A stretch of 64,000 nt of DNA from Dendrobium chrysotoxum (GCA_019925795.1 CM034312.1:85191528-85255527); one strand, 5' to 3'; shown: positions 31,553-44,249, numbered from the stretch's first letter. Notes: a model not told the origin generated them from the sequence alone. Made by a program: numbers and translations.

Positions 31553-33865
31553 GAACATTAATTGATATGAAATTCTCAATAATACCTCTCAACTTTGTAT
31601 TTATAGAATTTGAAAGGATACATGAATGGCTGCACTTAAGAGATCATACAATAAGAATATGATTTGATTATCATAGACACGGGTGAATCCATTATATCCA
31701 AGGCAAGTGTACTATGGATGAATCTCTCATTATTGGGGTGAGCACTCTTTGGCCAATTTCTTTTGGGATGAGCTTGCATGATCTCCTTTGATTCATCAAT
31801 GAGCTTCTGATCTTTGTCACTTGCTCAGATTCGTGCATTGATATATGCATTTAGTTCTTTAATTCTTTTGTACCTTTAAAGAGTATCTTGTAAGAAGGAT
31901 ATAAGAGTGGCTAGTAAAAAAGATAAATGAATTATACACGACATTTGTTACTATTACTAATTGGTAAAATAAAGAGCTGCAAGAGAATAAGCATGAGAAT
32001 TATCATGAAGAGAATGATTAATATTTTTTTCTTCAGAGAACCCCTTTTCCCAAAAAGGGTGAATAATTTAATATAATAGATGTGACCTCATTAAACTCAA
32101 ATTGCACATCATCCTAATGGCTTCAACTCGTGTGCAATAAGTAATCTCACATCTCTTTAACTTGACCTGAAGTTGATATTAATGTGATCCTTGTACTCAA
32201 ACTAGTCCAGATTTTATATATTATGGGGTAATTAACATTTACGCTCATCTGAGTTAAGAGTATTCAACTTCTAATTTAGGCAAGCCCTGTAACTTACATT
32301 TTCATCTTGTTCTATTGGCTTGCCACAAGGAGAGAATTCTTGGAGTGTTAAAAATAAAAATTTTATATATTCCTGAAGAGTTACTTGACTTAAAGTTAGG
32401 TCGACCTGAGATACCTGCATTTGATAATTTTTAGGGAGGTTGCATTGTCACTCCATGCACCGTCACATAGTTTTAGATGGCCAGCTCTAGTTATGGATGG
32501 TGAGTGCCAATTATTTATAAGGATTTTAATCACTTTTGTGTGTGTCTAGTCATATTATTGATACGTTAACTTTATTAATGGGAAACACATGAATCACAAC
32601 TTCTAAAGAGGTGAGCATTTATAGAAATTGATGGGATGTCACTTCAAATCCATAGAAATATGTGATGTATTATTGTTAATCTAACCTTCTTGTCACACAA
32701 CATTTTTCCTTTCAAGATTCCTATTATAAATTTTAATTAGGGTTGCTTTTTTCATCACTAAATTGACTTGCCTTACCTCTATCTTGAGCGATATGTTGTG
32801 TGATCTCATTCGTTGGGTTGAGGATTCTATAAGTTCTGATTTTCGTAGTATTTTGTTGAATGAAGAGCATGACAACGAACGACTGCAAGTAGAGTTCAAC
32901 ATCAAAATTATTTGTGAGTTTGGCTCTTTTTGAGGGCTATTCTTTGAATTCGTCGAAGAATGATAATATGTATTTTTGTTTGGATCAATTCTACCACGCA
33001 CTAAAACTCCTCATTTATAATAAGGTGTTAACTATCCTCATATGTTATGGGATAATACCCACTGATATTGCATTGAGTTCCTTGTCCTCCTTATTGCATT
33101 TTCCACCCACTTGCAAGGGAGGCACTTCAATGGATCATTCGTCTTTTTTGTAATTTGTTTGGGGCTAGAAAGATCAAGTGTGTTGACGTTTTAATTATAA
33201 TTTATTTTGTACCTAGTCTTTGTTGACAAATTAAAAATAAAAAAAATCGAAGAGATGTATCTCTTTATGAGTCTGATCATGTCCCGCCTCAAGTAACTGA
33301 ACGCCAAAAGACACAACGCATGACTACGATAACTGCCTTTCAGCAAATCCAAGCAATAAAAAATAAGAAGCTGAATAAAAAAAAAACTTACGTTATGTTC
33401 ACTGACCTCGTTCATCCTTCAGCCCTCCGTCAATCCGCCCGAAGCCTCAATCCGACTCTCGCACCTCCGCTTGTGAAGCCTTAAGCCAACTCCAATCCCT
33501 CCGGCTTTGACTCCCACGAGTGACCCCCACCTCTATCCGAGGTTTAAAATCTGGGTAGAATGGTTTAAAATATGGGCTGATGGTTTAAAATCTAAAGACT
33601 CTACGTCGTCGATCTCTGATATGGGTAGAATGGTTTAAAATTCAAAGACCTTGTGCTATTGATCTCTAATTCGAGTAGGAAGAAACAACGAGAAATACCA
33701 TACCGACCTCCTCTGTGGGGAGTGAACGCCGGGAGGCTGCCAAAATTGTCTAAGAAATTATTCAATTGGAGAGCAATTAAAATTGAATTTTAATTGATTA
33801 ACCAACTCATTAAATTTAATTAAAATTAATTAATAAAAATTAATTAATTGAAATAACATTAACAT
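31553..33865. repeat. Large tandem duplication, copy 1 (about 2.3 kb)
   Basis: Starts at ATTAATTGATATGAAATTC and is repeated nearly base for base from 33866 (offset 2307-2313). It contains no recognised gene, transposon protein or LTR ends. A 60-codon frame near the right (FCLDQFYxALKLL, LSSLLHFPPTCKGGTSMDHS) is present in both copies with a few changes; it may be an exon or chance. A GC-rich block (33400-33730) has three GGTTTAAAAT repeats and ends GCCGGGAGGCTGCC. Confidence 0.85.
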
Positions 33866-36121
33866 TAATTGATATGAAATTCTCAATAATACCTCTCAAC
33901 TTTGTATTTATAGAATTTGAAAGGATACATGAATGGCTACACTTAAGAAATCATACAATAAGAATATGATTTGATTATCATAGACACCGGTGAATCCATT
34001 ATATCCAAGGCAAGTGTAGTATGGATGAATCTCTCATTATTGAGGTGAGCACTCTTTGGCCAATTTCTTTTGGAATGAGCTTGCATGATCTCCTTTGATT
34101 CATCAGTGAGCTTCTGATCTTTGTCACTTGCTCAGATTTGTGCATTCATATATGCATTTAGTTCTTTAATTCTTTTGTACCTTTAAAGAGTATCTTGTAA
34201 GAAGGATATAAGAGTGACTAGTAAAAAGGATAAATGAATTATACACGACATTTCTTACTATTACTAATTGGTAAAATAAAGAGCTGCAAGGGAATAAGCA
34301 TGAGAATTATCATGAAGAGAATGATTAATATTTTTTTCTTCAGAGAGCCCCTTTTCCCCAAAAGGGTGAATAATTTAATATAATATATGTGACCTTGTTA
34401 AACTCAAATTGCACATCATCCTAATGGCTTCAACTCGTGTGCAAGAATTAATCTCACATCTCTTTAACTTGACCTGAAGTTGATATTAATGTGATCCTTG
34501 TACTCAAGATGGTCCAGATTTTATATATTATAAGGTAATTAACATTTACGCTCATCTGAGTTAAGAGTATTCAACCTCTTATTTAGGCAAGCCCTGTAAC
34601 TTACATTTTCATCTTGTTCTATGGGTTTGCCACAAGGAGAGAATTCTTGGAGTGTTAAAAATAAAAATTTTAGATATTCATGAAGAGTTACTTAACTTAA
34701 AGTTAGGTCGACCTGTGAGATACCTCCATTTGATAATTTGTAGGGAGGTTGCATTGTCATCCCATGCACCGTCACATAGTTTTTAGATGGCCAGCTCTAG
34801 TTATGGATGGCAAGTGCCAATTATTTATAAGGATTTTAATCACTTTTGTGTGTGTCTAGTCATATTATTGATACGTTAACTTTATTAATGGGAAACACAT
34901 GAATCACAACTTCTAAAGAGGCGAGCATTTATAGAAATTGATGGGATGTCACTTCAAATCCATAGAAATATGTGATGTATTATTGTTAATCTAACCTTAT
35001 TGTCACACGACATTTTTCCTTTCAAGATTCCTATTATAAATTTTAATTAGGGTTGCTTTTTTCATCACTTAATTGACTTGCCTTACCTCTATCTTGAGCG
35101 ATATATTGTGTGATCTCATTCGTTGGGTTGAGGATTCTATAAGTTCTGATTTTCGTAATATTTTGTTGAATGAAGAGCATGACAACGAACGACTGCAGGT
35201 AGAGTTCAACATCAAGATTATTTGTGAGTTTGGCTCTTTTTGAGGGCTAGTCTCTGAATTCGTCGAAGATTGATAATATGTATTTTTGTTTGGATCAATT
35301 CTACTACGGACTAAAACTCCTCCTTTATAATAAGGTGTTGACTATCCTCAGATGTTATGGGCTAATACCCACTGATATTGCATCGAGTACCTTGTCCTCC
35401 TTATTGCATTTTCCACCCACTTGCAAGAGAGGCACTTCAATGGATCATTCGTCTTTTTTGTAATTTGTTTGGGGCAAGAAAGATCAAGTGTGTTGACGTT
35501 TTAATTATAATTTATTTTGTACCTAGTCTTTGTTGACTAATTAAAAATAAAAAAAAAATTGAAGAGATGTATCTCTTTGTGAGTCTGATCATGTCCCGCC
35601 TCAAGTAACTGAACGCCAAAAGACACAACGCATGACTACGATAACTGCCTTTCAACAAATCCAAGCAATAAAAAATAAGTTGAATAAAAAAAACTTACGC
35701 TATGTTCATTGACCTCGTTCATCCTTCAGCCCTCTGTCAATCATCCCGAAGCCTCAATCCGACTCTCGCACCTCCGCTTGTGAAGCCTTAAGCCAACTCC
35801 AATCCCTTCGGCTTTGACTCCCACGAGTGACCCCCATCTCTATCCGAGGTTTAAAATTTGGGTAGAATGGTTTAAAATATGGGCTGATGGTTTAAAATCT
35901 AAAGACTCTACGTCGTCGATCTCTGATCTGGGTAGAATGGTTTAAAATTCAAAGACCTTGTGCTATTGATCTCTGATTCGAGTAGGAAGAAGCAACGACA
36001 AATACCATACCGACCTCCTCTGTGGGAAGTGGATGCCGGGAGGCTGCCAAAATTGTCTAAGAAATTATTTAATTGGAGAGCAATTAAAATTGAATTTTAA
36101 TTTAACCAACTGATTAAATTG
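33866..36121. repeat. Large tandem duplication, copy 2
   Basis: Second copy of the unit at 31553, differing at scattered bases and small indels. The junction lies in AATTAATT-rich DNA that appears at both unit ends, which suggests unequal crossing-over through short AT repeats. Confidence 0.85.
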
Positions 36122-36305
36122 AGAATGGTTTAAAATTCAAAGAACTTGTGCTATTGATCTCTGATTCGAGTAGGAAGAAATAACGACAAATACCATACCG
36201 ACCTCCTCTGTGGGAAGTGGACGCCGGGAGGCTGCCAAAATTGTCTAAGAAATTATTCAATTGGAGAGCAATTAAAATTGAATTTTAATTTAACCAACTG
36301 ATTAA
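36122..36305. repeat. Partial third copy of the tandem unit (about 188 bp)
   Basis: Repeats only the last ~188 bases of the unit (GAATGGTTTAAAATTCAAAG to the GAATTTTAATTTAACC end), including GCCGGGAGGCTGCC. This shows a second, smaller duplication step. Confidence 0.85.
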
Positions 36306-36840
36306 ATTTAATTAAAATTAATTAATAAAAATTAATTAATTGAAATAATGTTAATTAATGAAAATTAATCAATTAATAAAATTAATTGATTAATTAATTA
36401 AAAAATTAAATTGGTTAATTGAAATGAATCAATTAATTGAAATGAATCAATTGATTGAAATTAATTATAATTAACTAATTAATTATAATTAATTAATTCA
36501 ATTTATTAATTGATTAGAATTAATGAATTAAAACTAAATTGGTTGATTGAAATTAATTAATTAAAGTTAATTAATTGATTAGTTGAAATTAATTGTTTTA
36601 TTAAAATTAATTAATTAATTGACATTAATTAAAATTTTTATTGGGTTGTTAATTAAACAAATCCTAAAGAATTAAAAAATCTGAGAGTTTTTAACATTCG
36701 AGAGCAATTAAAAAATTTGAGAGTAGTTTAAAATCCAGGAGCCTCTTAATTTATTCTTAATTAATTAATTAATGCAATTAACTATAAAAATTATTTTTTA
36801 TTAATTAATTAAGTAATTAATTAAGAAATTACAATAGAAA
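36306..36840. repeat. AATTAATT-type low-complexity array
   Basis: Over 500 bases dominated by TTAATTAA, AATTGATT and GAAATTAATT permutations with no coding potential. Confidence 0.85.
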
Positions 36841-37380
36841 AAATACAAAAAATAGTATTTGCACTAAGAGTGTACAACTTAAAACCAAACAAAATATTGT
36901 ACAACCAACAACAACTCTCCAATTTCTCTAACTCACAAACTCTCAAATAAAGCTTACCAAACTCTGAACACCAAACTCTCTAAAATTCTAACACCTCTAC
37001 AAGCTCTCTAATTCTCCTGTCCGAGCTTCTACAAACAAGCAAATAAAACTCATTAGTTTTGAAATTAAATTGCTAAGACAAGAAAAAGAACAAGCGTTAT
37101 ACTAAGTTACAGTTGTAATAGCCCCTGTTTTGACAGTGCTAAATTTTTCTGGAGTCATTATAACTCCAAATTATAAATCATCTTCATCATAGCATTGAGA
37201 TAGTGGTATTTTACTTACACGATTTTTTTTGTAATTTTAAATTGAATAAAATCATACCAGTTATATTTCCAAACACTTGAGGAACATCTTTCACAACATT
37301 ACTGAAAAAAGAGCAGGGTACTCGTACAAAAAAGCAATGTACTAGTACATGAAAGTAAAATAGGGTATTGGTACAAGAAA
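36841..37380. other. Unassigned AT-rich DNA
   Basis: No gene is visible. Near 37316-37395 there are three or four loose repeats of a GTACTxGTACAxGAAA-like unit. Confidence 0.4.
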
Positions 37381-38180
37381 AAGAGTAGGGCACTGGTGTC
37401 TAGTAGATGTCGAACTAGTAAACAAACTGCTAGTAATTGATCGAAAACCAAAGTCTAGTGTCAAGCTAGCAAACAATTACAAACTAAAGTACCTACAATT
37501 AAAGTCTAATCTATCCTAAACATAAATTACAAGCTACTTCCAAAGGTAAGCAGTAAAGCCTACTAAATCTATAGACAACTTCTAAGGGAGTCGAAAGATC
37601 TGTCAAACAAAAAATCAATGGGCAGCTTAGTCTCAAGGGCTAGGTTGTAACTCACTTTCAAGCATCTTCCAAAAGAAGTTGTAAGACCTATAATTTCAGA
37701 GAAACTCCAAAGAGAAATATTAAACTCTCAAATTAAATTTGAATCAATGGGCAGCTTTGCCTATAGAGCTAGGTAGTAATACCCGCTAACGGGCAATTTC
37801 TAAGTGAAGTCGTAGGACCCATACGTGAGAGAAGATGCAAACTAAATTATGAAACTCTAAAATTAAAAAAATAAATAAACTAATTGGTAGCTTAGCCTAT
37901 AGGGGCTAGGTTATAAGACCCACTATTGGGCTAATTTTAAAGGGAAGCAGTAAGTCTCGCTCTACCCAAATAATTAGGGAATTTCTAAGGGAAATCGTAA
38001 TACCTATTCTTTGGAGAATTTCTAAACAAAATATCAAACCCTCAAACAAAACTAACAGGTATCTTAGCCTATAGGGCTAAATTGTAAGGCCCGCTATTGA
38101 GTTACTTTTACTAGAAGCCATAAGACTTGCTTTACAGGCTACTTTCAATGAAAGTTGTAAGTCCCTTTACAAATTCAAAC
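37381..38180. repeat. Degenerate tandem repeat, unit about 140-150 bp
   Basis: Four or more decayed units each contain a GGCAGCTTAGCCTATAGGG-like core, then GCTAGGTTGTAA, a CCGCTATTGGGC part and TTTCTAAGGGAAGTCGTAA. Cores lie near 37620, 37750, 37890 and 38055. No coding frame is visible. Confidence 0.65.
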
Positions 38181-38797
38181 ACCTGGAAGATTTGACGATG
38201 ATTAAAAAAAAAGCTTCAATCAAGGCATGAAAATTTTTTGATTAACGCTAGAATATAGCTCAAACAACAGTTAGCCAATGATTATTAAAATTCTATCATT
38301 TTTCAATGGAACTTCGAGCAAAGTTTAAATTTATTATTTTACACTGTCTTTTTTGGATTTGACTCATTTAAGTTGTCTTGCTATGCATGTAAATATTTGC
38401 TTTAATAATACCTTTAGAGAGGCATCCCACTACTCAAATAACATATATAGCTGAATTTGATAGAGAAAAATATCAGATAGTTTGAGACTAATAACATTAT
38501 TGTGTTGAACATGAAAGACAATAATATAACATGTTCATTTACTAAATTTTCCCACTCATCAGTAGATGCACTGTTAAAAATCATTGCAAATGTGGGCCTT
38601 CTCATTAGAATTTTTTTTTCCAAATAATTTTGATTCTTTGTTCAATTTTCAACTTGGTGACATGAGTCGCAATTAGAACTTAAAAATATCATATTATTAC
38701 TCAGAAGAATTTCAATCTTTATAATCTTCAAGAGCACACTTTATGAAGTGATTAAATTTAGACATTTTACAGTAATACGAATATAATCAAATTTCAA
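38181..38797. other. Unassigned AT-rich DNA
   Basis: No gene or repeat recognised. Confidence 0.4.
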
Positions 38798-38924
38798 CAT
38801 TTCGTTTGGGACAACTTTCTTTCTATTTTTTAAAATAATTTTTTAGTATAAAACTTTTTTAACTATAAATTTTTGTACTTTGAAACTGTTTTAAAAAGCA
38901 GTAAGAAAGCTGTCGAACGAAGTC
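38798..38924. mobile_element. Tourist-like MITE, copy 4 (decayed)
   Basis: CATTTCGTTTGGGACAACTTTCT on the left pairs with the right end AAAGCTGTCGAACGAAGTC, and the CAGTAAGAAAG signature is kept. The flanking TTA duplication is no longer clear. Same family as the copies at 3286, 3419 and 4385. Confidence 0.65.
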
Positions 38925-39117
38925 ATAATAAGATAAATGTTGAGATCAACAATATAAATAAAAATTCTTGATTCGCAGGAAGTCTCATATAATAATTATA
39001 CAGTCATCTGTAAAATATAAGAATATGATATACAAGCAGTACATGCAAGTCAAAGAAGCCCTGATAATCACAAAGAATAATGAAAAATAATTGTAAATAC
39101 AACGACATAAAACAAAC

Positions 39118-39339
39118 TCAACTGCTACTGGACTCGTTTACAGAGCTTGATTTCTGCTCCAGGTCTCTGCTGTTTAGATAAAAGTAACTTTGCTCATCAA
39201 TAAAAGCTGATTGAATGCAGACTGGAGAAAACCCTGCATAACGCTTCTCCACTTTAGCAATACCAACATTCAGAATATATTTGGCAAACTCATGCTTCTG
39301 AACTAAGGGATCTGCTGCATACTCCTCTATTGGCATCCA
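39118..39339 (-). CDS. Nudix hydrolase-like protein, last exon (73 codons plus stop)
   Basis: The exon follows an acceptor CTTCTTCTCCAG and starts WMPIEEYAADPLVQKHEF in phase 0, then GFSPVCIQSAFIDEQSYFYL, ending in a serine-rich tail. This is the C-terminal part of the plant Nudix hydrolase group (NUDT2/7/10-like). Those enzymes cleave nucleoside diphosphates linked to another moiety, such as ADP-ribose or NADH. The catalytic Nudix box lies upstream in the family and is not in this exon. It joins in frame to the exon at 40038-40146. The intact frame and splice sites suggest a real gene end rather than a processed copy. Confidence 0.7.
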   Translation of the reverse strand, partial: WMPIEEYAADPLVQKHEFAKYILNVGIAKVEKRYAGFSPVCIQSAFIDEQSYFYLNSRDLEQKSSSVNESSSS

Positions 39340-40037
39340 CTGGAGAAGAAGAACAACAATGTATCAGAATTATCTTCTCAAGCTGAGGAAGATGAGAAAA
39401 GCTAGACATGGATTAGAATTATATATAATCCAAGACCTCGACAATAATTATGGAAATAAAAAATGCTGAGAATAGAACAAAATTTTAGTCAAGATTCAAA
39501 ACTGTCTGCTTTGCATTCAGATGAGTGCAATATAAATTTTGATTGAATCTCGATGTATTATACTCATCTCAAAGCAAATCTAATGACTAATAATACCATC
39601 TTCTTGACTAAAATTTGGTTGGAATATCCTGAGCTAATTTTTTTCCATGAGTCCACAGAATGGAAATGTAGATGGTTATGCGAGAGATTAGCATTAATTT
39701 GAACTACAGCTTCTTTTAAAACAGGGCATCAATAACATGCTATTACCAGTAATATCTTTTGCAAGAATGTAATCATTTCTCATTTTATTCTTACATTGAT
39801 TTCTGTTGGGCATCATGATATTTAACACAATCTTGAAGACAACTTTGTGCTAAAAATATTTGTAATCAAGTGATCTTTTCTTGAATCATCTAGCATCCTA
39901 CATCCTGTCGGTCTCAAAGATTTCATTCCAAAAGTTATACTATTTCAATATCTCACATGACTCATAAAATCTCAATTGGTACCACATATGGACTTAAAGA
40001 TGTATGTTTCCAGGGTAATAAAGATGAGCTTGAATAC

Positions 40038-40146
40038 CTTGGCTGCCTCAATTTCTGATTCTTGAATCTGAATAACAAAGGAAAGAGGACGCAACATGCA
40101 CAAAAAGAATAAATCCGACTTCTCAAAGAATGACTGATGGCTCTGC
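40038..40146 (-). CDS. Nudix hydrolase-like protein, penultimate exon
   Basis: A 109-bp exon (one base plus 36 codons) between the acceptor AATTTGCAG and the donor AAG/GTATTC. The peptide QSHQSFFEKSDLFFLCMLRP and the end EIEAAK match the segment between the Nudix box and the last exon in the plant family. The 698-bp intron 39340-40037 separates it from the final exon. I could not find the preceding exon with the REVxEETG Nudix box between here and 46.6 kb, so the gene is either broken or has another very long intron. Confidence 0.7.
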
Positions 40147-41226
40147 CTGCAAATTAGAACTCCATAGAAAGTATCATGAATATTTGATAAAATTTGGTTA
40201 GCCATGCATTCAACAACATTCAAGCAAATTATAATATTTGAAGTAGATATTGTTAAGAACAAGTCCTAAGCTTGAAAGCTAAATGCAAAGAAGAATATAT
40301 TCCCTTTCCATGATAACCTTTTATATCTCCTAACTCGCCTCCAAGGCTAGAATATATAATTTCTTTTTGAACTCTCATAGAACTTTATGTTAATCTTCAT
40401 AATGCAACTAATACTTTAGCCACTATCACATTTAGTTCAACTTCAAAGTTTCAATTTACCTCTCTTAACCATCTATCTTAAAAAATTAACTGCTCACCTT
40501 TAATATACGTTTCATTCGAGGACAACTATACATTTTCACCTCACATTTTTATCTCTTATTCGATGACAAGATGAATGATTTCACAACCAACCCACAAAAA
40601 ACTACATATTTGTTTAGGTCACCGCCAATAAAACTTAAATCTTCTTATAATATAAGTTGTAAAAGACCTATTTATTCCGAAAATTATTTTTCAAAGATTT
40701 CTTGTAATCCAACATGAATATAAGTACTAATCTCATTTATACTCTCCCATTCTATAATACACTGCAAAAGATCTCACAATCATCCTACAAGAACCTAAAT
40801 ATATGTTTAGGTCACCACAAATTATCTTTAAAGATTTCTTGGAATCCAACTTGAAGAGCATAAACAAAACAACATTTATAATATTCTCATTAGTAATAGC
40901 TCAATAACAAGACATTATCTTTAGTCATATTCACTTTAATAATAATTTATATTTCAACTCACTATCATCTGCTTAAGCTAATACATTTTTAGCATCACCC
41001 TTCCCAACATACAGTATCCTTTATAATCTTCCTCTATTTTTTTATTAACCCTTTCCGTGGACATTTATTGTCTTCCAGTAAGTTCACCAATTCTCTAACA
41101 TACATACACAAAGAATAAAATTCAAGTCATAAATCAAATTTTGGTTCGAAACTTTCTTGTAATCCAACATATAGCCAATCACCCTTCCTATTTCTCACTT
41201 GTACATTATGCCCAAATCAACCTTTC
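40147..41226. other. AT-rich DNA upstream of the Nudix exons
   Basis: No exon recognised. Two related stretches around 40600 and 40800 share ATATGTTTAGGTCACC and TTTCTTGxAATCCAAC, so a decayed repeat is present. Confidence 0.4.
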
Positions 41227-42300
41227 ATGCTTCAAATAAAAAATGACAATCTTAATGAATTAATTAGAGGTTCATCTTTCTACGCAAGATGCTCTCCTGC
41301 TTGTCATCACGACGCGGCACACTTGCTCAACCTCATGACGTCCCACGTCTATCTACGCGGGTGTCTCCCAAGAGTGTCTTTTTTCACGTGTTGTTGCTCG
41401 CCCTTGCGACTCCTCTTGTCTACGTCAGCGTCTCTTACGTGTGAAAGCTTCTCGCGATTGAGCTCGCCTTCCATGCAACTACTAGGAGCTTCTTTGTGTT
41501 CACTTGTGCAGCACAACATACCCTCTCCTTTGTCATCATTTGCCTCATCGTTGCTCAGGGGTGGTCATTGTTCTCAGAACTCACATGAGGCTTATTCCTA
41601 GCTAATGCATGTTAGGTGCTTGCGGTTTGTGGCCTGAAATCGTCTCAATCTTTTGCCTCCTTTGTACGACATTTTCCCTCTTTGTTGTGATTGTGACCGC
41701 ACTTCAACGGGTGCAAGGCGTTGTCCCCATGGTGTTGGCAGTTGGCACAGACGCCATCTCCAACCTTGATGCCTGGTGTGGATCTCTTGTTGCTTCGATT
41801 TGGCTTGTCACTTATCCATTACAGCTATTTTCCTCATGTCCGGCGTGCCTCCTTGCTTCCTCTACCTCTAGATCTTTCCTCAATCTCCACTCCATCCATT
41901 CCACTGATTGCTCCTCAGATACCGCCGGATTGTGATGCTTCCCCTATAGCAACTTCCGATCCTAAATATTTCCAGTATGTAATCTCTTTGTGCTACTCGA
42001 TAATTTGCAAAGGCTATGATAGGGATAAGGGTCTTGGTCCGCTATTTGACTCTTCTCGCTTCCCTATATTTTTTCAGTAAGGGTCAATATCACATCACCA
42101 GAAGTTGTCATCATCATTTCAAGATAAATCAGCTCTCACTTTATTTGACGAGGAGATCTCTAGGTTAGCATTGCATTTTTCTTTCTCCCACAGTTATAAG
42201 TTTTCCAGGGGTGTCCTGGTATGAAGGCTGTTCACAAATTCGTGGTTGATCTATGTTTGATTAGAGATTGTACTATTAGACTTATTAATTCTCCATTCTT
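41227..42300. other. GC-richer DNA with unrecognised frames, probably 5' part of an L1-like LINE
   Basis: Open frames of 108-124 codons (41227-41601, 41609-41935, 41721-42080) match no protein that I recognise and overlap each other. Because LINE ORF1 remains follow directly downstream in the same orientation, this may be the LINE 5' untranslated or ORF1 start region. Confidence 0.3.
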
Positions 42301-42540
42301 GTCACGTTTTGGTTAAGTTATCCCAAAGAAAAGATACTCAAGACTCTTCACTCAAGGTTGATACCTATGCAGATGGTTCCCAATATGCATGCTCAAGTGG
42401 TCATCTCATTGTGGCCATATTACTGAACATCCTATCACCATAGTTTGGGTTGTTTTCTACATCTTAAAATTCAATAATTTAATTAATCCATTATGTTCAC
42501 TCTTAATTTAATTTTTGGTAAATCATTTCAGGTGGATGCT
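42300..42540 (+). pseudogene. L1-like LINE ORF1 remnant, left of the solo LTR
   Basis: Broken frames end in GKSFQVDA, as in the plant LINE ORF1 (DUF4283-type) stretch GxPxxVDxxT. The sequence is cut by the LTR at 42541 and resumes at 44255 with ACAACAGACATG. Confidence 0.45.
42536..42540. repeat. Target-site duplication, left copy (element C)
   Basis: ATGCT, repeated at 44250-44254. Confidence 0.88.
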
Positions 42541-44249
42541 TGATGAGAACATCATATCATGGAAAGTTTATCAGAGACGTGGCCGACGATCTACGGCCAC
42601 GATGGTGCCAATCTATTTTTGAGTCTTTATATGTATTTGTTTTAGTTATATTTCCAGTTTTACCCTTACTTAAAGGCTTTGTCGTGTGTAAGCCCTAGGG
42701 GCAATGTTGTCGTTTATTTCTCTTTCTTTGTTGGAGACTATTTATAAGCCTCTCATGTTTATTTTGAAGTTAATTAATGATTATCAAGAAAATTCTGCAT
42801 CTTTATGTTTGTAAGAGTTTGAGAGCTATGGAGAAGAAACCCTAGGAGAGGGAAGCAGATCACCCACCAACTTTGGAAGTGTCCGGGTTCGTAGCTTTTA
42901 TTTTCTATCTACTTTCCTTCCTCCCTTCACCACCGCCGGCCCTCCCTCGCCTCTTCCCACCCAAGACTCAATCCCCACCCGAACCCCTTGGCCCGTCGAA
43001 CCCTCCCTCACCGTCCCCTTCCCCTTCCCCACCTACGGCTCCCACCACCACATCATCAAACCACAAATCTTAACCTAACCCTAGACCTAGCCGCCGGCCA
43101 CCCCATCTCCCTCTTGCCTCCAAAATTCAAATTCCCCCCATTATTTCTTTCCTTTTCCATACAAATTAATTTGGGAAAGATTCCAATCCAATCACCCAAT
43201 CAAAATTTGAAACTTGAATTGTTTCCTTAAATGGAGTTCTATTTTAGGAAACTCCTCCAATCTAATCCAAATTAAAATTAAATTAGATTGGAATCAATTT
43301 CACTTCTTTAATTTGGAATTCCCAAAGAGGCAAGTACTAAAACCTTTCCCCAAACCCCTTCCCCCCTCATTGAAACCGCCGGCCCCTCTCTCTCCAATCT
43401 CCCTCCTCACTTTAATTCCTCTTCCCTTTAGCATCTCAATCAAGGTTCTCCACAAGGACAATTTTCCCTCCCTCCCCCTTTGCTTGAATTCAAACTTCCC
43501 AAACCCTAATTCCCTCCAAGACAAAAATTTGAACTTTCCTCTTAGATTTTGATAAGGGAACTCCCTCTCACCCTTTTCCTCCATTTGAAGTCTTGAAAGA
43601 AACTTCTTTCTTTCAAGGAGAATCGTTAAGGAGGGCAAAGGGCGACGTCTACCATACTTCACACAATGGCATCAATGCATGGCCAATCCCGACCTTGACT
43701 CCGGCATCATCTACAACGAACAAGGTCACGTCGACATCAATCAATCTCCTTCTTCGGCGTTAATCTGGAGATCGATAACACTGTAGAGGAATACGTGGAG
43801 CGCATCTTATTCACTCTCTCCGAAGCCATAGAAGAACAGATTGCTTCCGTTCAATGGTGGATTACTTCTAAACCGTGATAAAGGTCATCTGATCTCCCTA
43901 CTCTTGTATTTTTGTAGTTTAATTTTCTATTGTGTTTAGGACTTGATTCATGAAGATCTTGCTAATCAATCTCTGCTAAGCTTAGTAAACGTAAGATGTG
44001 AGTGTTGGCTTCTATGTGAATGATCACATTGTTAATTTAGGAATGTTATTGAACCATCAAATTTGCTTACGTTGAATTTATAATTATTTTTAGATCTTAA
44101 CTTTGAGTGTGTGACTTAGCCTAAGCTAAGGCACCCCTCTCTTGATTTTCATTTTCGTTAGTTGGCTAAAGTATTAATTATATTGCTCTCAATTGAAAGC
44201 ATGCAAGCTCTTAATAACTTCTTCTTTTTTTCATTTATGTCCTGCATCA
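42541..44249 (+). mobile_element. Element C: solo LTR of a chromovirus related to A and B (1709 bp)
   Basis: It starts TGATGAGAACATC like the A and B LTRs, ends CCTGCATCA, and is flanked by the ATGCT duplication with no internal sequence, so the element was removed by LTR-LTR recombination. It keeps the same internal order: TATTTATAAG at about 42740, a CT/CCGCCGG-rich block (42900-43120), AT-rich parts, then the LTR open frame remnant. Similarity to A and B is low except at the ends and in that frame. Confidence 0.88.
43679..43878 (+). pseudogene. LTR-encoded small protein, C type, one-base frameshift
   Basis: Starts MANPDLDSGIIYNEQGHVDI, matching MADPEVDHGFAYDEQGRVDI of element A. One base is missing in the QSPFF codons near 43750; in the next frame NTVEEYVERI, AIEEQ and W-x-I continue to a TGA. 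It is shorter at the C-terminus than A and B (no CLLVASL segment). The conserved residues are the same ones shared by A and B. Confidence 0.6.

Noticed and set aside
41227..42080. Overlapping 108-124 codon frames as host genes
   Set aside because: They overlap in different frames, match nothing recognised and sit directly before LINE ORF1 remains.
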